From Orbicella faveolata (lineage: Eukaryota > Cnidaria > Anthozoa > Scleractinia > Merulinidae): a stretch of DNA of 64,000 bases. The translations under genes were made by a program, and so were the position numbers. This document shows, one piece after another, positions 48,495-62,900 of the stretch (position 1 is the first letter of the stretch; each line of letters opens with the position of its first letter). The stretch lies in contig NW_018148946.1 of assembly GCF_002042975.1 (NCBI RefSeq), positions 2,648,955 through 2,712,954 of the forward strand, read 5' to 3'. The notes under the pieces were generated by a model. That model was not told the DNA's origin, searched no databases, and was given only the letters and a program-made list of their open reading frames with translations.

Positions 48495-49947
48495 TGCTCG
48501 TCGAAAAAAATCTCTCCTTTTATGAAAACTGTCTCCGCGATGCTGCTAAACTCCTCGCAAGTTGAAAAGCTGCTCACTAACTACTTTTACGTCACAGATA
48601 ATTAATTATATTAGTAATTCAAATTGTTATGTCATGACAAACTGCGTAATTACCCGAGGAAGCCAATCACTAAGAAGAAGATTTCAGATCGATGTCGTGA
48701 ATTTCGTATTTAACTTGAAATCAAGTGCCAATTATATATTTGAAAATACTTGAAATGACGCTGAAATGCTTTTTCATCGCGATTTAAAATGTCGCACTTT
48801 TACTCAGAAGTGGCGATCAGCGCGCGCACAAACCCAAGGCAGATCTATTCAGTCATGAGAGGTCTGGGAACGAGATTACTTGGTGAGCGGGAAGGATCTT
48901 CAAATCTCGCTACCGGAGTTTTAATTTTAATGCGAAGATTTCGTCTCGGCAGAGTATCTACGACCAAACTTGCAAGGTTTTGTCGTGCACCACATGCACA
49001 AACAGCAACGCGAACACCAGAACTGGAAACAAAGTAGTGCGCATGTCTCAACTTTCCCAAGCCGTCGTTAATGCCTTCCACATTCTAGCGGGTTTTATTT
49101 TGTTTCTAAAACCTGTATATTTAGGAAGGAAATGTAAACGCTACTACTCGCTTTACTTGAAGTTTTGACCTTCCAATTTTTAAAGCTTTTGTTAAATTCT
49201 AGCCCGGTTCGCCTCCAAGTATCGACCAGGATCTCATCCAGGAAATATGAGAAACACTCCTTGTTTGGAAAAACTACGGATAATGGTTAAATTGGTGATT
49301 GCTACTCCTTAAACTCGGTTATTTCATTTCCAGCTTTCTGATTTGCTAACAAAAAAAAGCTGAAGAAAGGCTTTATAAATGATTTTCAGTTTTTAATTTT
49401 TAAAAAAAAATCTTTCAGCATTTAAAATTTCAAATTCTATTTCTAGTGTCTTTTGCTGTAAGCAAGTTATATTTTTAGCTGTTAGCCTTTTATATTAGCA
49501 TAAAGGAGCCAATTTTTTATTTTGGATTTGCTAATAAAACCGTTATTATTTATTTATTTATTATTATTAACTCCTTGAAAAAAAAGTAAATTGATTTTTG
49601 TCGAATCTACTTCCTGGTCATAGATGTTGTGGGAGTAGCTTATCAAACAGGTAGCTCTAAGATATTCTTGAAAACCGATACGGAAAGGATCCATGAATCG
49701 GTATCATATAAGTGGAGCTGAATGACTTTCAACAGCCCACTAGAAAATTTGAGATGGACAAAGAAGGAGTAGTGAAAACAACGTGATTTGGCGGATAATT
49801 TGGCGCGTGATTTTAGCCCATAATTTGGGCCGAGTATAGAGTATAGCGTGCATCACCCGTGATTAACAACGTGCTAATGGGATCCTCATATCACATCCAT
49901 GGCGCGGAAGGGATTACTCACTTTGGTTTACAAGGCCAAAAAGGAGA
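48495..49947. other. Upstream region of the acidic gene, otherwise empty
   Basis: This holds the promoter of the acidic gene near 48500-48700, though no TATA box can be assigned with confidence. A/T runs follow around 49370-49580. Open frames at 48789-49081 on both strands look spurious. Confidence 0.35.
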
Positions 49948-50560
49948 CTAACAAGAACTTACACAGTTCATTTTAAGACTAGCACGATGCTGGAAGGGCA
50001 GGGAATGAAGTGGACAGCTTACATATGCTGTTGGGCCGCTATAAATGTTACATTTTGTGTGCATTTGATATCTTGTAAGTTCTGACCAACCAAGACCAAG
50101 TGATCCGCTGTATGTAAAAACAGGCAAGATCATTGTTTTATAGATTGTTTCAGCACATTTTTGGTCGATCGACGAACGGATTGATGTTAAGAGGTTAGCT
50201 CTGCCTGCTACTTTCTTGTAAATTCTATCAAAGTATGATATAAGGTTCAAATTTGGGTCTACGTCAACGACCACGTACTTGTAAACAGACATATTGTTGA
50301 TACATGCCCCATTAACAGAGATATTAAGCTCATTTCCCTGAAAATTGATTCTTTTCGCAGTTCCAAAGAGTATAGCCTCAGTCTTCCCTTTTTTAAAATT
50401 GACTATCAGTCCATTTTCTTTGAACCAACGACATAAGCAGTTAATGTCTTCATTGAGGTTTCTTTGGATCGTGACAACGTCTTTGGATGAGGTATAAATT
50501 ACAGAGTCATCAGCATAAGTAATCATCTTTGAAAATTGAAAGACTATTTTGTACCCATTC
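49948..50560 (-). mobile_element. 5'-truncated LINE reverse-transcriptase fragment
   Basis: About 200 residues on the minus strand match the C-terminal half of a non-LTR retrotransposon reverse transcriptase. They contain the catalytic ITYADDSVIY, then LNEDINCLCRWFKENGLIVN, FKKGKTEAILFG, KYVVVDVDPNLNL (usually YLGV at the start of this block) and AETIYKTMILPVFTYSG. Everything N-terminal to the palm motif is missing. The reading starts in a low-complexity AAAAAAGGTAAAAAAGG tract near 50550, and the 3' part decays after about 49948. It is a dead fragment. The subfamily is not certain. Confidence 0.85.
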
Positions 50561-50904
50561 TTACCTTTTTTACCTTTTTTTTTTTACCTTATTTTCACTA
50601 TAGTTTCTTTCACAGGACCCCTCTGATAATAGTGTTGAATACACTAATGGGTCATCCTGTTTAAATATTCGTTGTTATTATTGTTATATCATACTAAGTT
50701 CACATATTTTATTTATTTATTTATAACCGTTTTATTCATTATTTGTAGATAATTTTAATTTTATGTAGATAAGATATATTTTAATGCGTAAATTGTGTTC
50801 CCAATTAACTAAATACTCTTAAACACTTAAATTACGTCTTCCATTCACTCATTCGCATAAATTTCGACCATAAGACAATAAGCCAGAGTTACCAGTTAAA
50901 GCAT

Positions 50905-53900
50905 CTATTTACTTTCAATAATTTCTACGTAATAAAACAAACAATAGACAGCGGCAATTCCTACAAAGCCTAATATTCTTGCTGATAGAGTGCTACAGTA
51001 GACCAGGAGTACTACGTTACTAGGAGCTGTAAACATCACAAGCTGCTGTTCAAGTAGTGATATCTCGCCTGCACGCCATAACGCATGCGCCAAGACTACA
51101 TATGTAGGTAAGGAGCATAACAGGACCATCATCTCCAAAACATAACCTGTAAAATAACGTCATAACATTAACAAAACCTGCAACTTACAAAGAAGGATGT
51201 ACCTGAACTTTACAATTGATCGTTATAAATAACAGAACTACTACTAACCATAAGTGATCTAATTATTTTAGATAAGAAGAAATGAAAGAAAGGAAGGTCG
51301 ATAAGCAAGGCAACAATGGCCGAATTTATACTAGAGACGAAGTATCCGTCTGAGACGAATTGTCTACCTGAGACGGATAACTCGTGTAGGTATAAGTCTG
51401 GTGTTTAGACCAATTATGTGGCCAAACTCGCCTTCAACTGATTCGGCCTGTCAGCAAGTCTTGAAGACGCGAGCGAAAGACGATTTTGGCCACAAAATTC
51501 GTCTAAACACCGGATTTCTACCTAGACGAGTTATCCATTTCAGGAAGACAAATTAACCAACCTCAAACTGCTAATTTGTCTCAGACGGGTGTTTCGTCTC
51601 TAGTATAAATTCGGCCAGTGACTGTTAATGCTGAGAACATTAATGCAGTAGGCGCCATATGAAAACCTTCACTCTTTGCTACGTGGCTGTTAGGTTAAGA
51701 GCAAAGCTGTTAACAGATTCAAAAACACAATTGTTAAGCTGCGCCTGTGCGCAAGTGTTCGTTACTTTGCTATTTCCCTAAACCTGTCTTGAAGACATTC
51801 ATTAAAGTAGTTCCACAGCATGGATGCCCTATGGTGCAGTTTTCAATTGAGTGTCGGAAAACCAAAACCAAAGCAATCACCCTAGCCAATCACAAATTAC
51901 AGACAATCCAGTGAACCAATGTATATGTAGTAGACGCAGAGCGCGGCAAAACATGTTGGGGCAAGTTCGATTGGTTCTGATTTTACTTCTGATTAGGTGA
52001 CAAAGTAGCGCGAGATTTTGTGAGTCGATTCGAGTGTGGTTATGAAAAACTAAAGCAAATACAAATTACTTTCGACACTAAGTGAAGACCTGTCTATATG
52101 ACTGATTAAAGGGGACCATCCTCGTGAAGTTGTTGGATTACTAATTTGTTAATTGTGGTCATACAAACATCTCTTTAATAACAACAGGTGAGGGAATCTA
52201 AGAGAAAGATGAACCTCGAGCAATTACGATTATAAACGCTTGTTCTGTTACGCCAATAAATTAAGTAACATGTAAGCCCCAAGTCAAATCACTCAACAAC
52301 AACAATAATAACAACAGCAACAACAACAACACAATCTGTGTCCCCAAAAGTAGCCAAACCTATAACCTTCCAGGTACTTGTTGGGTGGAACAACAAGGTT
52401 CATAATAACACATATCCTATTAGGCTGCAAAGCTCAATGAAGTCTGAGTATGTAGGCACATAACTGGGAGAACGCCTTCTTTTTTGTTGAGTTGGATCTG
52501 CTACGCAGGGTTTTAATCTGGTGCTTTACGACTTGCAAGAATGTTTGCATACCTGTCACTGACAACCATGTATTCTGTGTTGGTAATGCTTCAGTTACAG
52601 TCCTAGAGTACATACACACAGCCAAAGCTACTGCGGCAGGTAGGGCCGGCGAGAACTGGAGCCGAACACCCTGGATGTATGGAGTGCCTTCCGGCCTCAG
52701 AAACAACAATAAAATAATGGCAAGTGTAATCTAAGAATAAGAAAAGGAGATTTGCATGAGGTGAGAAAAATAAATTGTTGAAAGCAACATCAATACTCTA
52801 ACTGTAATCAGCTTATCATTAATGTCAAACCACCTACCCATAATTCCCAGTAATCAGAAGGAGAACATAGCAGAGCCAAGAAAAATGAAATGATTATCGA
52901 GATGTTGGAGAAAAATGAAAAACTCTGAAGAACAAGACCAGTAGGAAGCTTGCCTTTCTTCTCTTCCTGTATGTACAAGCCAAAAAGAATAAAACGACAA
53001 ATAATAACTTTAATAAACGATTTATTAAAAATAAAAATAAAAAACAATGAAAGACTGAATGCATCACAGCCTGATTCTCAGACGGTGCAAGTCGCTCGAG
53101 GACACGGACTCTCACGCCGGAGACAGTGCGTGGCCGCAAGCGACCTGGACCGTCTAAGAACCGGGCTATGATGCATCATGGATTCACACTAGTTACCAGA
53201 CTCTCTTCCTGTGCCACAGCGTCTCTCTTCAGTCCAAGACCCAGAACAAGGTAAAGGCCCAAGTGATAGAATAAGCTGGAAGGTACTTGAGAGGGCTTGT
53301 GAGGTCCTTAAACAAGGGAAGAGGAAACAAAAGACATAATAATAAATTTCTCGCGGTTAATTAACATTGTTGCTGAATTGCGTCAACAAACCTTTCCGTG
53401 AATCGAGGCGGGTGGAAGTTAGCGTTTCTGACAAAATACAGACCAGAAAACAGCCACTAAGAAGCAGAAAAGGAAAGCTAAAAAAAAAATTAACGTAGAT
53501 GTTAGTTCAAACAGCGGCATGAAATAAACTGGGGAGCTATTGGAGCTGAAATTGAGTGAGAGCTTTACAAAGGCGATTCCTAATAAACAAGCGAACCAAA
53601 TTCAAAATCTACAGGCCACGACTGGGCTGTGATGAATGACAAAATCGACAATCCATGATGCAAGGCGACCCTGAACAAAGCGAATCTGAGGAATTTACAT
53701 GAGATCTAATTCGCTATTTTTTCGCCAGTCCCTACCATGATTCTTTTGGAGTAAGCTGCACACTGTAAGCCTGCAAAGTTCGCTGGTTTTGTTCAGCTCC
53801 GTGGGAAAATGAGTTGCGCAAAATTATTTTCTTACTTTCAGAAACATTTAGCAAAAAACGGGTTCGTTAAACCAGAGCGAGCAAGCACTGTATCCGCTTT

Positions 53901-56900
53901 TACTCTTTGGCCAGTGGCACATTTTTAGCTAGATACCTTTGGTTAGCAGGTGCTTGTCCGTGAATTGGCTTCCAAGACGTCAACAATAAATAAAACGTAA
54001 TTGCGGATGAGAATCCACAAAAGAGACAGACGAAAGGAGGACGAAACACGGGAAGCATCTGTCATGGTAAAAAGAAAACAACGGGTGGTGATGTCAATGA
54101 ATTAAAACAAGCTACTACAGTACCTCAGATGCACTGGGCCGCACAGGAACCATTCTAACACTCCAATCAATGAGGATTTGAAACGTTTTTAATCCACTGA
54201 AGTTCTTATTTCCCTCAATGTAATAGACGGAACGACTCAGAACAAACCACTTGTACTGTATTCAGGAAAGGGAGTTTTACTTACAAGTTTAGTAACGGCT
54301 ACGAACGAGGGTTATTCTAACACTTTTGTACACTCAGTTAGATAGCGAGCAAGTTCTAACACGACTCGTTCGCTCGCAGGCTACTTCATACTCACCAAGG
54401 AAGACGCCTTCAAGCCGGGTGCTAAACCAATCAAAACAGCGATGGTGACCCTCTGCGACCAAGGAGCCTGTTCCATGGTTACTACTTTTGTTAGCACCGC
54501 TATCAGCACTGATACGGCAACAAGAATAAGCCAAGGGAGAAATACAGCTCTGAAAAACCAAAATCGTTGCTTCCATATTCACCCGTGACAATAAAGCAGC
54601 CTCATTTGCAGCACGAAAGAACTCAAGAAGACGTGGGTAGTATACTACATTCAACCAGGTCCTAACCAATCAGAGCGCAGTATTTATTGAATGGACCAAT
54701 CAGAAAGGCGGACGTGCTCATTTGCATTTTAAAGACCGTCAGTAACAACGTCTGTACTGTATTTTAAAACCTCGTGAATGCAGCGAAAACTAAACATCAA
54801 TAGCCACAGAGACACGGCTTAAGTCATGCTACAATAATATTGTAATTTTCTGAGAATTTTAGCTTTTTAAGTTTTATTTTGTCCTATTTTTGTTTTACTC
54901 TTTTTCCCCCGCCTTTGATAGCCACCCCATCTGTGATTTAGATTAGCTAGCCCTATTTGTAACTTTTTAGGGCTTCTAACTTTTACTTTTAGATAATTTG
55001 AGATGTAATGCGCATTTGAACATATCCATATGGAATTTGCGCATTACAAATTCTTCTTCATCGTCATCGCCCTTTATTAACCCCGAGATTGCGTAAGCAA
55101 TCTATTGGGTTTTGGTGGTGGTGCAGATTATGCAAATGATGTCATTCCATCATCTGTAAACGTTTTGGAGTAATTCCGCTGACCAGTAGATAAAGCCCCT
55201 GAAATCACTGTATCAGTCAATATCGCACGCACGTGCATCGTTTTACACTAGTAGGTCTAGCTGCGACTGTCGCACTAAAAATGGAAACTTGTTTTGTTTG
55301 CTTTCTGGGTATAGTTCATTTCACATTTCTGTTACAATTCTAATCTTAAATTGACAGTTAACTCTAAACAAGACCAAATGTTGGCTTTTGTAATACGCAT
55401 TGGGAACGTTTTTGACGACAGAGGTGAAGTTGCTGGAAGCTGCTATTGTACATTACCGCTCTGGTAATATGGTTAGCTTTCTATGGTTAGCAGCCACGTT
55501 CCAATCTAGTGGACCTGAGTTAGATTCCGGGATTCATCAGCGTTTTTTCCATTTGTTTTTTTAAGCCACCGGTCTTTTTCTTTTCTCGTTCAACCCTTTT
55601 TTGGTGAAGGACATCCACAAGTAGCTACATGTACTTATTTCAAGCTTGGAACCAATAAGAACACAGTTTTAGACGTTACGCGACCTTACTGTTTTGCATA
55701 ATCGACCTCCAATTGCATCCCATGGCTTACATGTTGTGCGTTGGTAATTCATAATAAAAAACTCGATTTCTTTGAAGAACTTTTGCAGCTACCCTGCGAG
55801 CAGAGTCGCTTCGATCTTATTCGCAACATATTTGCTTTCGATCTAACTGCACTGAGTCACGTAAAGCAGACTACGCTTTCGTCTTCAGGCGGGAAGAAAA
55901 ATATGTTGGGAAAGGCGACGAGACGTTTACAAGGTACAGAGTGACTCAACTGAGAAAAAGTAAATTCACTGGAGCAAAGCAGCTCATGTAGTGGAGGTTT
56001 GCCAGTTCTTATACTTCATGTAGTATGCATGAAAAGTTATTATTTAAGAAAAAAAAGACTGCTGTTATAACAAGTAGAGCCAGAAGTCAATATGGTAATT
56101 CATGTAACTAGGACAACCCGTAAGCCACACATGCCAATCATCACCCACTGGGAAATCGACGGGTTTGCTCATAGAGCACTTTGATTGAAAACGCAATTCT
56201 GTAGATATGCAAGAAAGCACGTGCCTGTTGGATATTTAAAGCAGTTTATATGAAAGTAATCTTCCAGCTGAAAGTAGTGGTTATTCCTTGAGCCCCGACT
56301 GTACACAACTTACTCTGATAACAAAATGTTGTCAATTGTGAAGGCTGGGTAGAACAATGAGACCATATACATGATAAATCCTTGCAGAACCTGATAAAAA
56401 TAAGTAACAAAAAGCAATAAACTTTCTTAAAACTCAATAACAACCTACAAGAAGTAAATATTTTACTTATTCCTATAGTCCTCAAAGTATTTGCTTTCCA
56501 CCAAAGTGGCTTGGGTTCTATTTTCATACTGCTTAGATACACACATGAGCACTACTGTATGTTCATTGTTGGCGCTAATTTTCTCTACTTCATTTTCCAG
56601 TTTTCTTCACCAAAATTTCCCAATTTCAATTTAGGATAGTTCAGGGACAAACTTACATCTCAAACAGTGAAGAAAGGTATAATACTCACCCTGTAACCAT
56701 TCAGGTCTGGTTGGATAATTTCCACTAGAACACTCACACACATAACAAGGACGTTGAGCCTCTTGAGAAAGAGATTGTGTGAAAAGTGCATGTATGAAAG
56801 TTTGAGGCAAAGGGCTCCCCAAATGAACAGCACACCAGCTGAAAGAGTTCAAAAAATATGTTTCGATGCTGCGTTAATCCCAAGTTAAAGTCGAATTCAA

Positions 56901-59900
56901 CATCTTTTAAAGTCACTTTCTAGTAAAATGAACTTGAAGGCCAAAGTTTAGCTCTTTCATTCCCATGCTCGAAATGCCACTTCACTTTACTGACTACTGT
57001 ACATTTGTCTAAGAAGGGCTGCCTAAAGGATTGTGCGTGTACCAAGAAAATACAATTAACTTGTGGGATATTTCATGGTATACCACTGGAAAGCTTTGAA
57101 TAACTAATATACATCAGAGGCGTCTTCAAGCACTTACATGTATGACAGCAAACTACAATGCACAAAACACACCGGGCTGGGTTCCATATAAAAATGGCAT
57201 ATTTAGGGTTAGTTAACTGCCGCGCACTTTCTTTTAAATGGAAAACGAACAGTTTAAAAAGTGGTGGGGTGAGGAGGATTCTTGAAAGACGTAGGAAGTT
57301 CAGCTGCCATATTCAACAGCAGCTTACTGGTAAACTATTGGCAGAAAAACACTGCACTCACCCAACACATCAGCAGGTGAAGGAATTCTGTAAGTCATCA
57401 TAAACCACAAAGGATGCACAAGAACATCATATGCTCCAACTGTTGCAATTCCTGATGCTATACAGAGCTTTAATCCCTAGAAGTAAAGCAAAAGTTAGAG
57501 TTGGGTTCTTCACTAGAGCCACAAAACAACAGCAAACTGAACAAATCATCATGAACATATCTCCAGTTTGTCACTGATTTTAAAACACACATGCCTCAGT
57601 GCTGTATTGTCCATACTTGCACCAATTATTTCAAGGTAAATGAAGGACTGCCTCCTCATGGACAAACTAGTCCACGCTGCTGGAGCTTATCTCGGTAATC
57701 ATACCTCCCTAAACACATAGGAGACTAGGAGTAGTGTTACTGCTAATAGATGAGGTGTTAGCAGGTTGCTTCAGGTGATTCTATCAGGTTGCTTTGTCTG
57801 CTGGTCAGTTAAAGTGTGGAACTCGCACTAGAATACATCATAACGACCTCAGCTTGTGCCGCAGGCCAAACCTCTTGATTTTAAGTCTGATGCACTGACC
57901 ATTACGTGTAAATCTCCCACCTTGTTATTCCAAACTGCTTAAAAAGACGTTACGCAAAAGAAATACTCTTATAATTGTACATAAAATGAAAATGATAATT
58001 TGAATACTCACGTCATTTAATATCAGGTCCTTGGGTGCCTCAATTATCTTGCTTACGACAAATGTAAAGAGAAACATCAGAGTTGAAGGTGACATAAGGA
58101 CTATGTTGGGCAGCAATACTGAGGTTGTCTGAGTGAAGGGGAGGGTCATGGATAAACACAGTGGCAACTTGGAACCATGGATAGCAATGCACAGCAACAT
58201 TGACTGAGAATGAATCCTGCCCACATTGTGCAACCTAACAACAGAAATGACATTATCGGTACGAAAAGTTTAATCTAGATAAACTTCTCGTCAATGGTTG
58301 TCCTATTCACTTTATTAGGAAACTTAAGATTTGAATACAAATACGAGATCGAGTAGGAGAACGATTTTTCAATTCTAGTTTGCAGGCTTGACATTATCAT
58401 GTCACACACCCATCTCATCCCACGAGCTTCCCTCTTAAAACCAACATGAAGAGCGAGTGGTCTGGAAATGACTGATTTGAAATTAAATCTTACTGGCGAC
58501 CAGTTTTTTCTTTTAATGTCATTATCAGCGGATTCCACGAGATGAGATGAAAACGTGAAATTCTAGAGCTGGATTTATTCTTTTTAGCTTTTTTTCTTTT
58601 TGACAGAAACAGTCGCAGGTGGGCTCCTGGTCACAGGGGCAATTATCGACACAGGTGGAGGTTACTGCATGATAACTGCCCAGTAAATTTGCACCACGTG
58701 ATGTTAAGTAGCCAATAGAATTTCGAGAAAATTAAGCGTGGGTTATAATGTTATATATACACAATTCTAGCAAGGTTTTGTAAATATATTTTTAACTCCC
58801 GGCAAGATTTTGTTCGGTGACAAAACTCGAGTGAACTTTAACTTCCAATATAAAAATTTGCCAGCCACATTTAATTAAGTTGAGGAAGAGATGTATGTGG
58901 AGCAGATTTGCTGAGTACTCCTGATTTTCAGTTGGAATTGACATACACGTAATGTGTGCGCTTCAAGAGTTGAGCACAATGTGAATTACTGAAGCTGCCT
59001 TACTGCGTATGTTTATTAGCTTACCTTTCAGCAATGTAACCAGCAAAGAGCATGGTTCCCAGAAGAAAGTAGACTGGATAGAGCTTTTCAGTCACAAGAA
59101 CATTTTCACAAAGCACAAACACTAGAGAGAAGGAGAGAAAAAGCCCGTACAATGTAGATGTGAAAAATTAATCTACAGTGACAAGAAATTCACATTGAAT
59201 TGTAAAATGTGCTTATTAAAATTGTTGTACTAGTCTAATCAATTTTGTTTGGGCAAATGAAATGATGGTGAAATAACCATGTTGTTTTCTTCAAGAATAA
59301 CATAAGATTTGTCTAGTCTCTGAGTTTTACTGGGTACCAATGTTGACTTTTGATACAACTTAGATAACCCAAATCTTTCAATCAGGGTCAATAATTTTCA
59401 GCTGAGGAAATCAGACATCACAGTTCATGTTAGTGGGCCTCACCTAATGATTGAGTGACCAGAAGGGGATTTAACCACTCCCTGTTGGGACCAGAAGCTA
59501 CAAATACACACAGCACTGAAAGACAAGTAACTAATCCAAGAAGTAAGTTTACTCCCCATAGAGGGACAGAGAAAAACGAAAATTTATACCTTTCACAATT
59601 GTCAAGGTTGCAATTATAACAAAAACGAGACAATGTTCTTGTATTGGAGTACCACGTTATAAAAATTTACATTCATTCTAAGTTGCCATTGCTTTCCAGG
59701 CTTGCAAACAGTTTTATTACACAACAAACTTATCAGAGTACTTTATTGTTGGTCCAATCCATATCTGTATTCTAAGTATCAGAAAAGTTTCTACAGCTCT
59801 TTTTCAGTCCTCAAGTCATGCTAAGAGTATGTCATAAACCAAAGCTTTAAAAAAAAATCAAACAAACAAAACTAAACAATAAACCAAGCTCATTCAGGAC

Positions 59901-62900
59901 TAAATCAGAAGAATATCAGCCATCAGGCTTTCCTGTGTGGACCTCACTCAAACCCTTCTGTCCCTACTGTCAAGACCAAGGACAAATATTCTTCCAGAGC
60001 CCTTGTACTACAGCTTCAGTTTGAAGAATTCAAATTAATCAACAAGCAACTGGGCTATTAAAACTGAAGGATACGCAAGTGACCATGGCAATGTACACAA
60101 ACCAAGTAAAGAGGCAATAGTAAGTGCAGCATACAGTATGTAGTGGTATGTCTGCAAAAAAAATCAAGTTGCATAAATTAATAATGATTCATTTTCTTCC
60201 TTTTCATTTTTTCATGTAATGTTCTATTTAATTGGTGCTAAAAAATAAAAGCTTTTCTATAACATGACCTGCACAAGTTAATTAAGAAGTAAATACTATG
60301 GGATCTATTTTAGACTGAACATTACTTTAATTTGTACCTTCCATCTTTCTCGCCCACTTGTGAGCCCAATTAAAACACAGCAAATGACATTTCCTATTAT
60401 AACCGGCAGCATATGTACACCCACAGTGCCAGATGACATCAACATTATACACAACAGCATCTGAAGTGGTTAACAATAAATCAATCAGATAAAAAAACTA
60501 AATTTATGGTACAAGTCAAATGCTACCATGGAATGCCATTCAAATACAAGTAATGTAGAAATGCACTAACACTAACTAATGAGCTTTCTTAAAGTAAGTA
60601 TCAAGTTTCTCTTCAAGCTATAGCTTTGCTCATTAATTGATGACAGCAAAACCACATCTTATGGCTGCTTGTTCATCAAACAACACCCTACGTGAAATAG
60701 CCCTTTACTGAAAGAAAAAATTATCCTTGATCATTAACTATGATGATAGGGCTCTTCGTACAAACATATTTTACATTTGATGACCAGATACATGCCACGT
60801 TATTTCAGCTGTATTGCAAAGTAGTTTACAAAATTAAGGAGTTGTGATCTACTTCTTAAATTAAGTTCTCCCACAACTGTTTTACGACAAATTGCCTTTA
60901 TGTGAAAAACATCTATATATTTGCTTTGAGATTCCTTTGTCAATGAAATGCAAAACTTTAAATTATTTCTCCACACTAGATGCAATTGACATTGCTGATA
61001 CTAGATATTAGAGGATGCACATCACACATGCAGCTTCGAGTAAATAGCCAAGCTCACCATGAGTCTCTGTAGCTCAGTGGTTATAGCACTTGACCATTAT
61101 CTGGGAGATCATGAGATTGAATCCTGCAGGGACTTTTTTCTTTGTCCCATGTTTGCAGCGTGCTGAACTATTCACCTTTTACAACTTTATTTCTTGATTA
61201 GACTTACTAGACTCCCTAGGCCAGATCCCAATTTCACTTTGGCTACTGTCTCTTTGGAAAGTTCTGTTCAAAATAAAATATCTCTTAACAATCAGTTATA
61301 AAAAATCCATGATAATGCATGAAACAACAAAATGTTCCTATGTTCCTGAGATTAAGATAAACTACTACTAACAGTATTTATGTACATGTGAAGACAAGAA
61401 GACAAGAGGGAGAATAAGAATGTTCAATAACACTTTCCCATCATTTTCTTTACCCTAAAACCAGACTTTGTACTATGTTTTGAGATGCCTGTAATCAGGA
61501 AAAGTAACTAACTACACCCTCGTTAACCAGTTTTCACAAGTACCAATGTTGCCTCCTTGTAACATTTGTGCTAATTTTGCTTGTTATTTGTACTCTACTT
61601 AGTGGAGTTGGACAACATTTGAGCAACTTACAATAGTTTGGAATACAAATGCTTTACCACTATTATGTTCTTAAATGATAATTTAACCCACCTAAAAATT
61701 CCATCTCTTCCTTGATGTCTAGACATGTACAAAGAAACACAGGAAGAAGACCACATAACAGCAACTTAACCTGGTTTCATAAGGCAATACAACTGAAATG
61801 AGCTTGGCCTTAGGACTAGTTAAGATAATACACCATGAAATTAATACACATAAGGATCATCAAGACTGTGCTCTAAGAAAATTTTCAGGGAGCCCTATGC
61901 CAGCTAGGGTGCCCAGCTCTCCAAGCTGATCACCCAAAACAATTAGGTCATCAATTGATTGATTAATAAAGTAATTAATTAAAATTATTAAGTCATGGTT
62001 TAATTAGTTAGTAATAAATTCAACCATGGAATTAAATTGTACAAGTGATTTCGAAGCTTTTTGGTTTTGCTGAATGGCGTACACATTGTCAAATTACTCC
62101 TGGTGGCTTTCTACCTGCAAACAAGTTTGACTTTCCCAGTAACCATACCACCATTTCAAATTATGTTATCACAAATGCTAACAGATAGTTTTTCAGTTTA
62201 GATTTTTCCAAACTCTAAAATGTACAGCTGCTGAGACAATGAACGCGATGGTTTTTCCGAGAACTGCATGGTGGATTTCATAATGACAACCGAATGCTCT
62301 GTAAAAATAGAAACACGCACAGACAACAGGAGCAGAATTTATTTTGCAAAAAAGTGTCAAAATCTCACATGCTGGACGATCTGCGTGGCTGTTGTAAAGC
62401 AGAATTATGTGATATGTGTAAAAAGTAACAATACCGGCAGAAAAACCAACGCTTATAAATTTAAATTTGATCTAAAAAAAGAAGATGAAGAGGCTCTCCC
62501 TGTGATGCACCACTTCTAATTACCTTTTTCTTATGTTTTATTATTTTACTCAAGGTAATTCCCTTGAAATTGTTCTACTCTCAAACTTTTTTTGAAACTT
62601 GGCATAATTAACATTCATGATATGAACATTAAAAAAATGCAATAAAAAAATGGGGTCACCGTGCTTGTTTACGCATCAGCAGGCTCCTAAAATGGGGTAT
62701 TTTTACTGGTTGCGCGTTAAAAATTCGAATCACCTTCATACATAATTAAGTCTTGGTTACTTGAAAGACACAAAATTTTATCTTGAAAGTAAGGCTTCTT
62801 TTATTCACATAAGCAGTATTGCTTCATTTAAGCCATTTTTGATTGCCTGTTTGTGGGAAGATTACGCTTTTTTGGACAGTTCCGTGGCCAGCTTGAAGTC

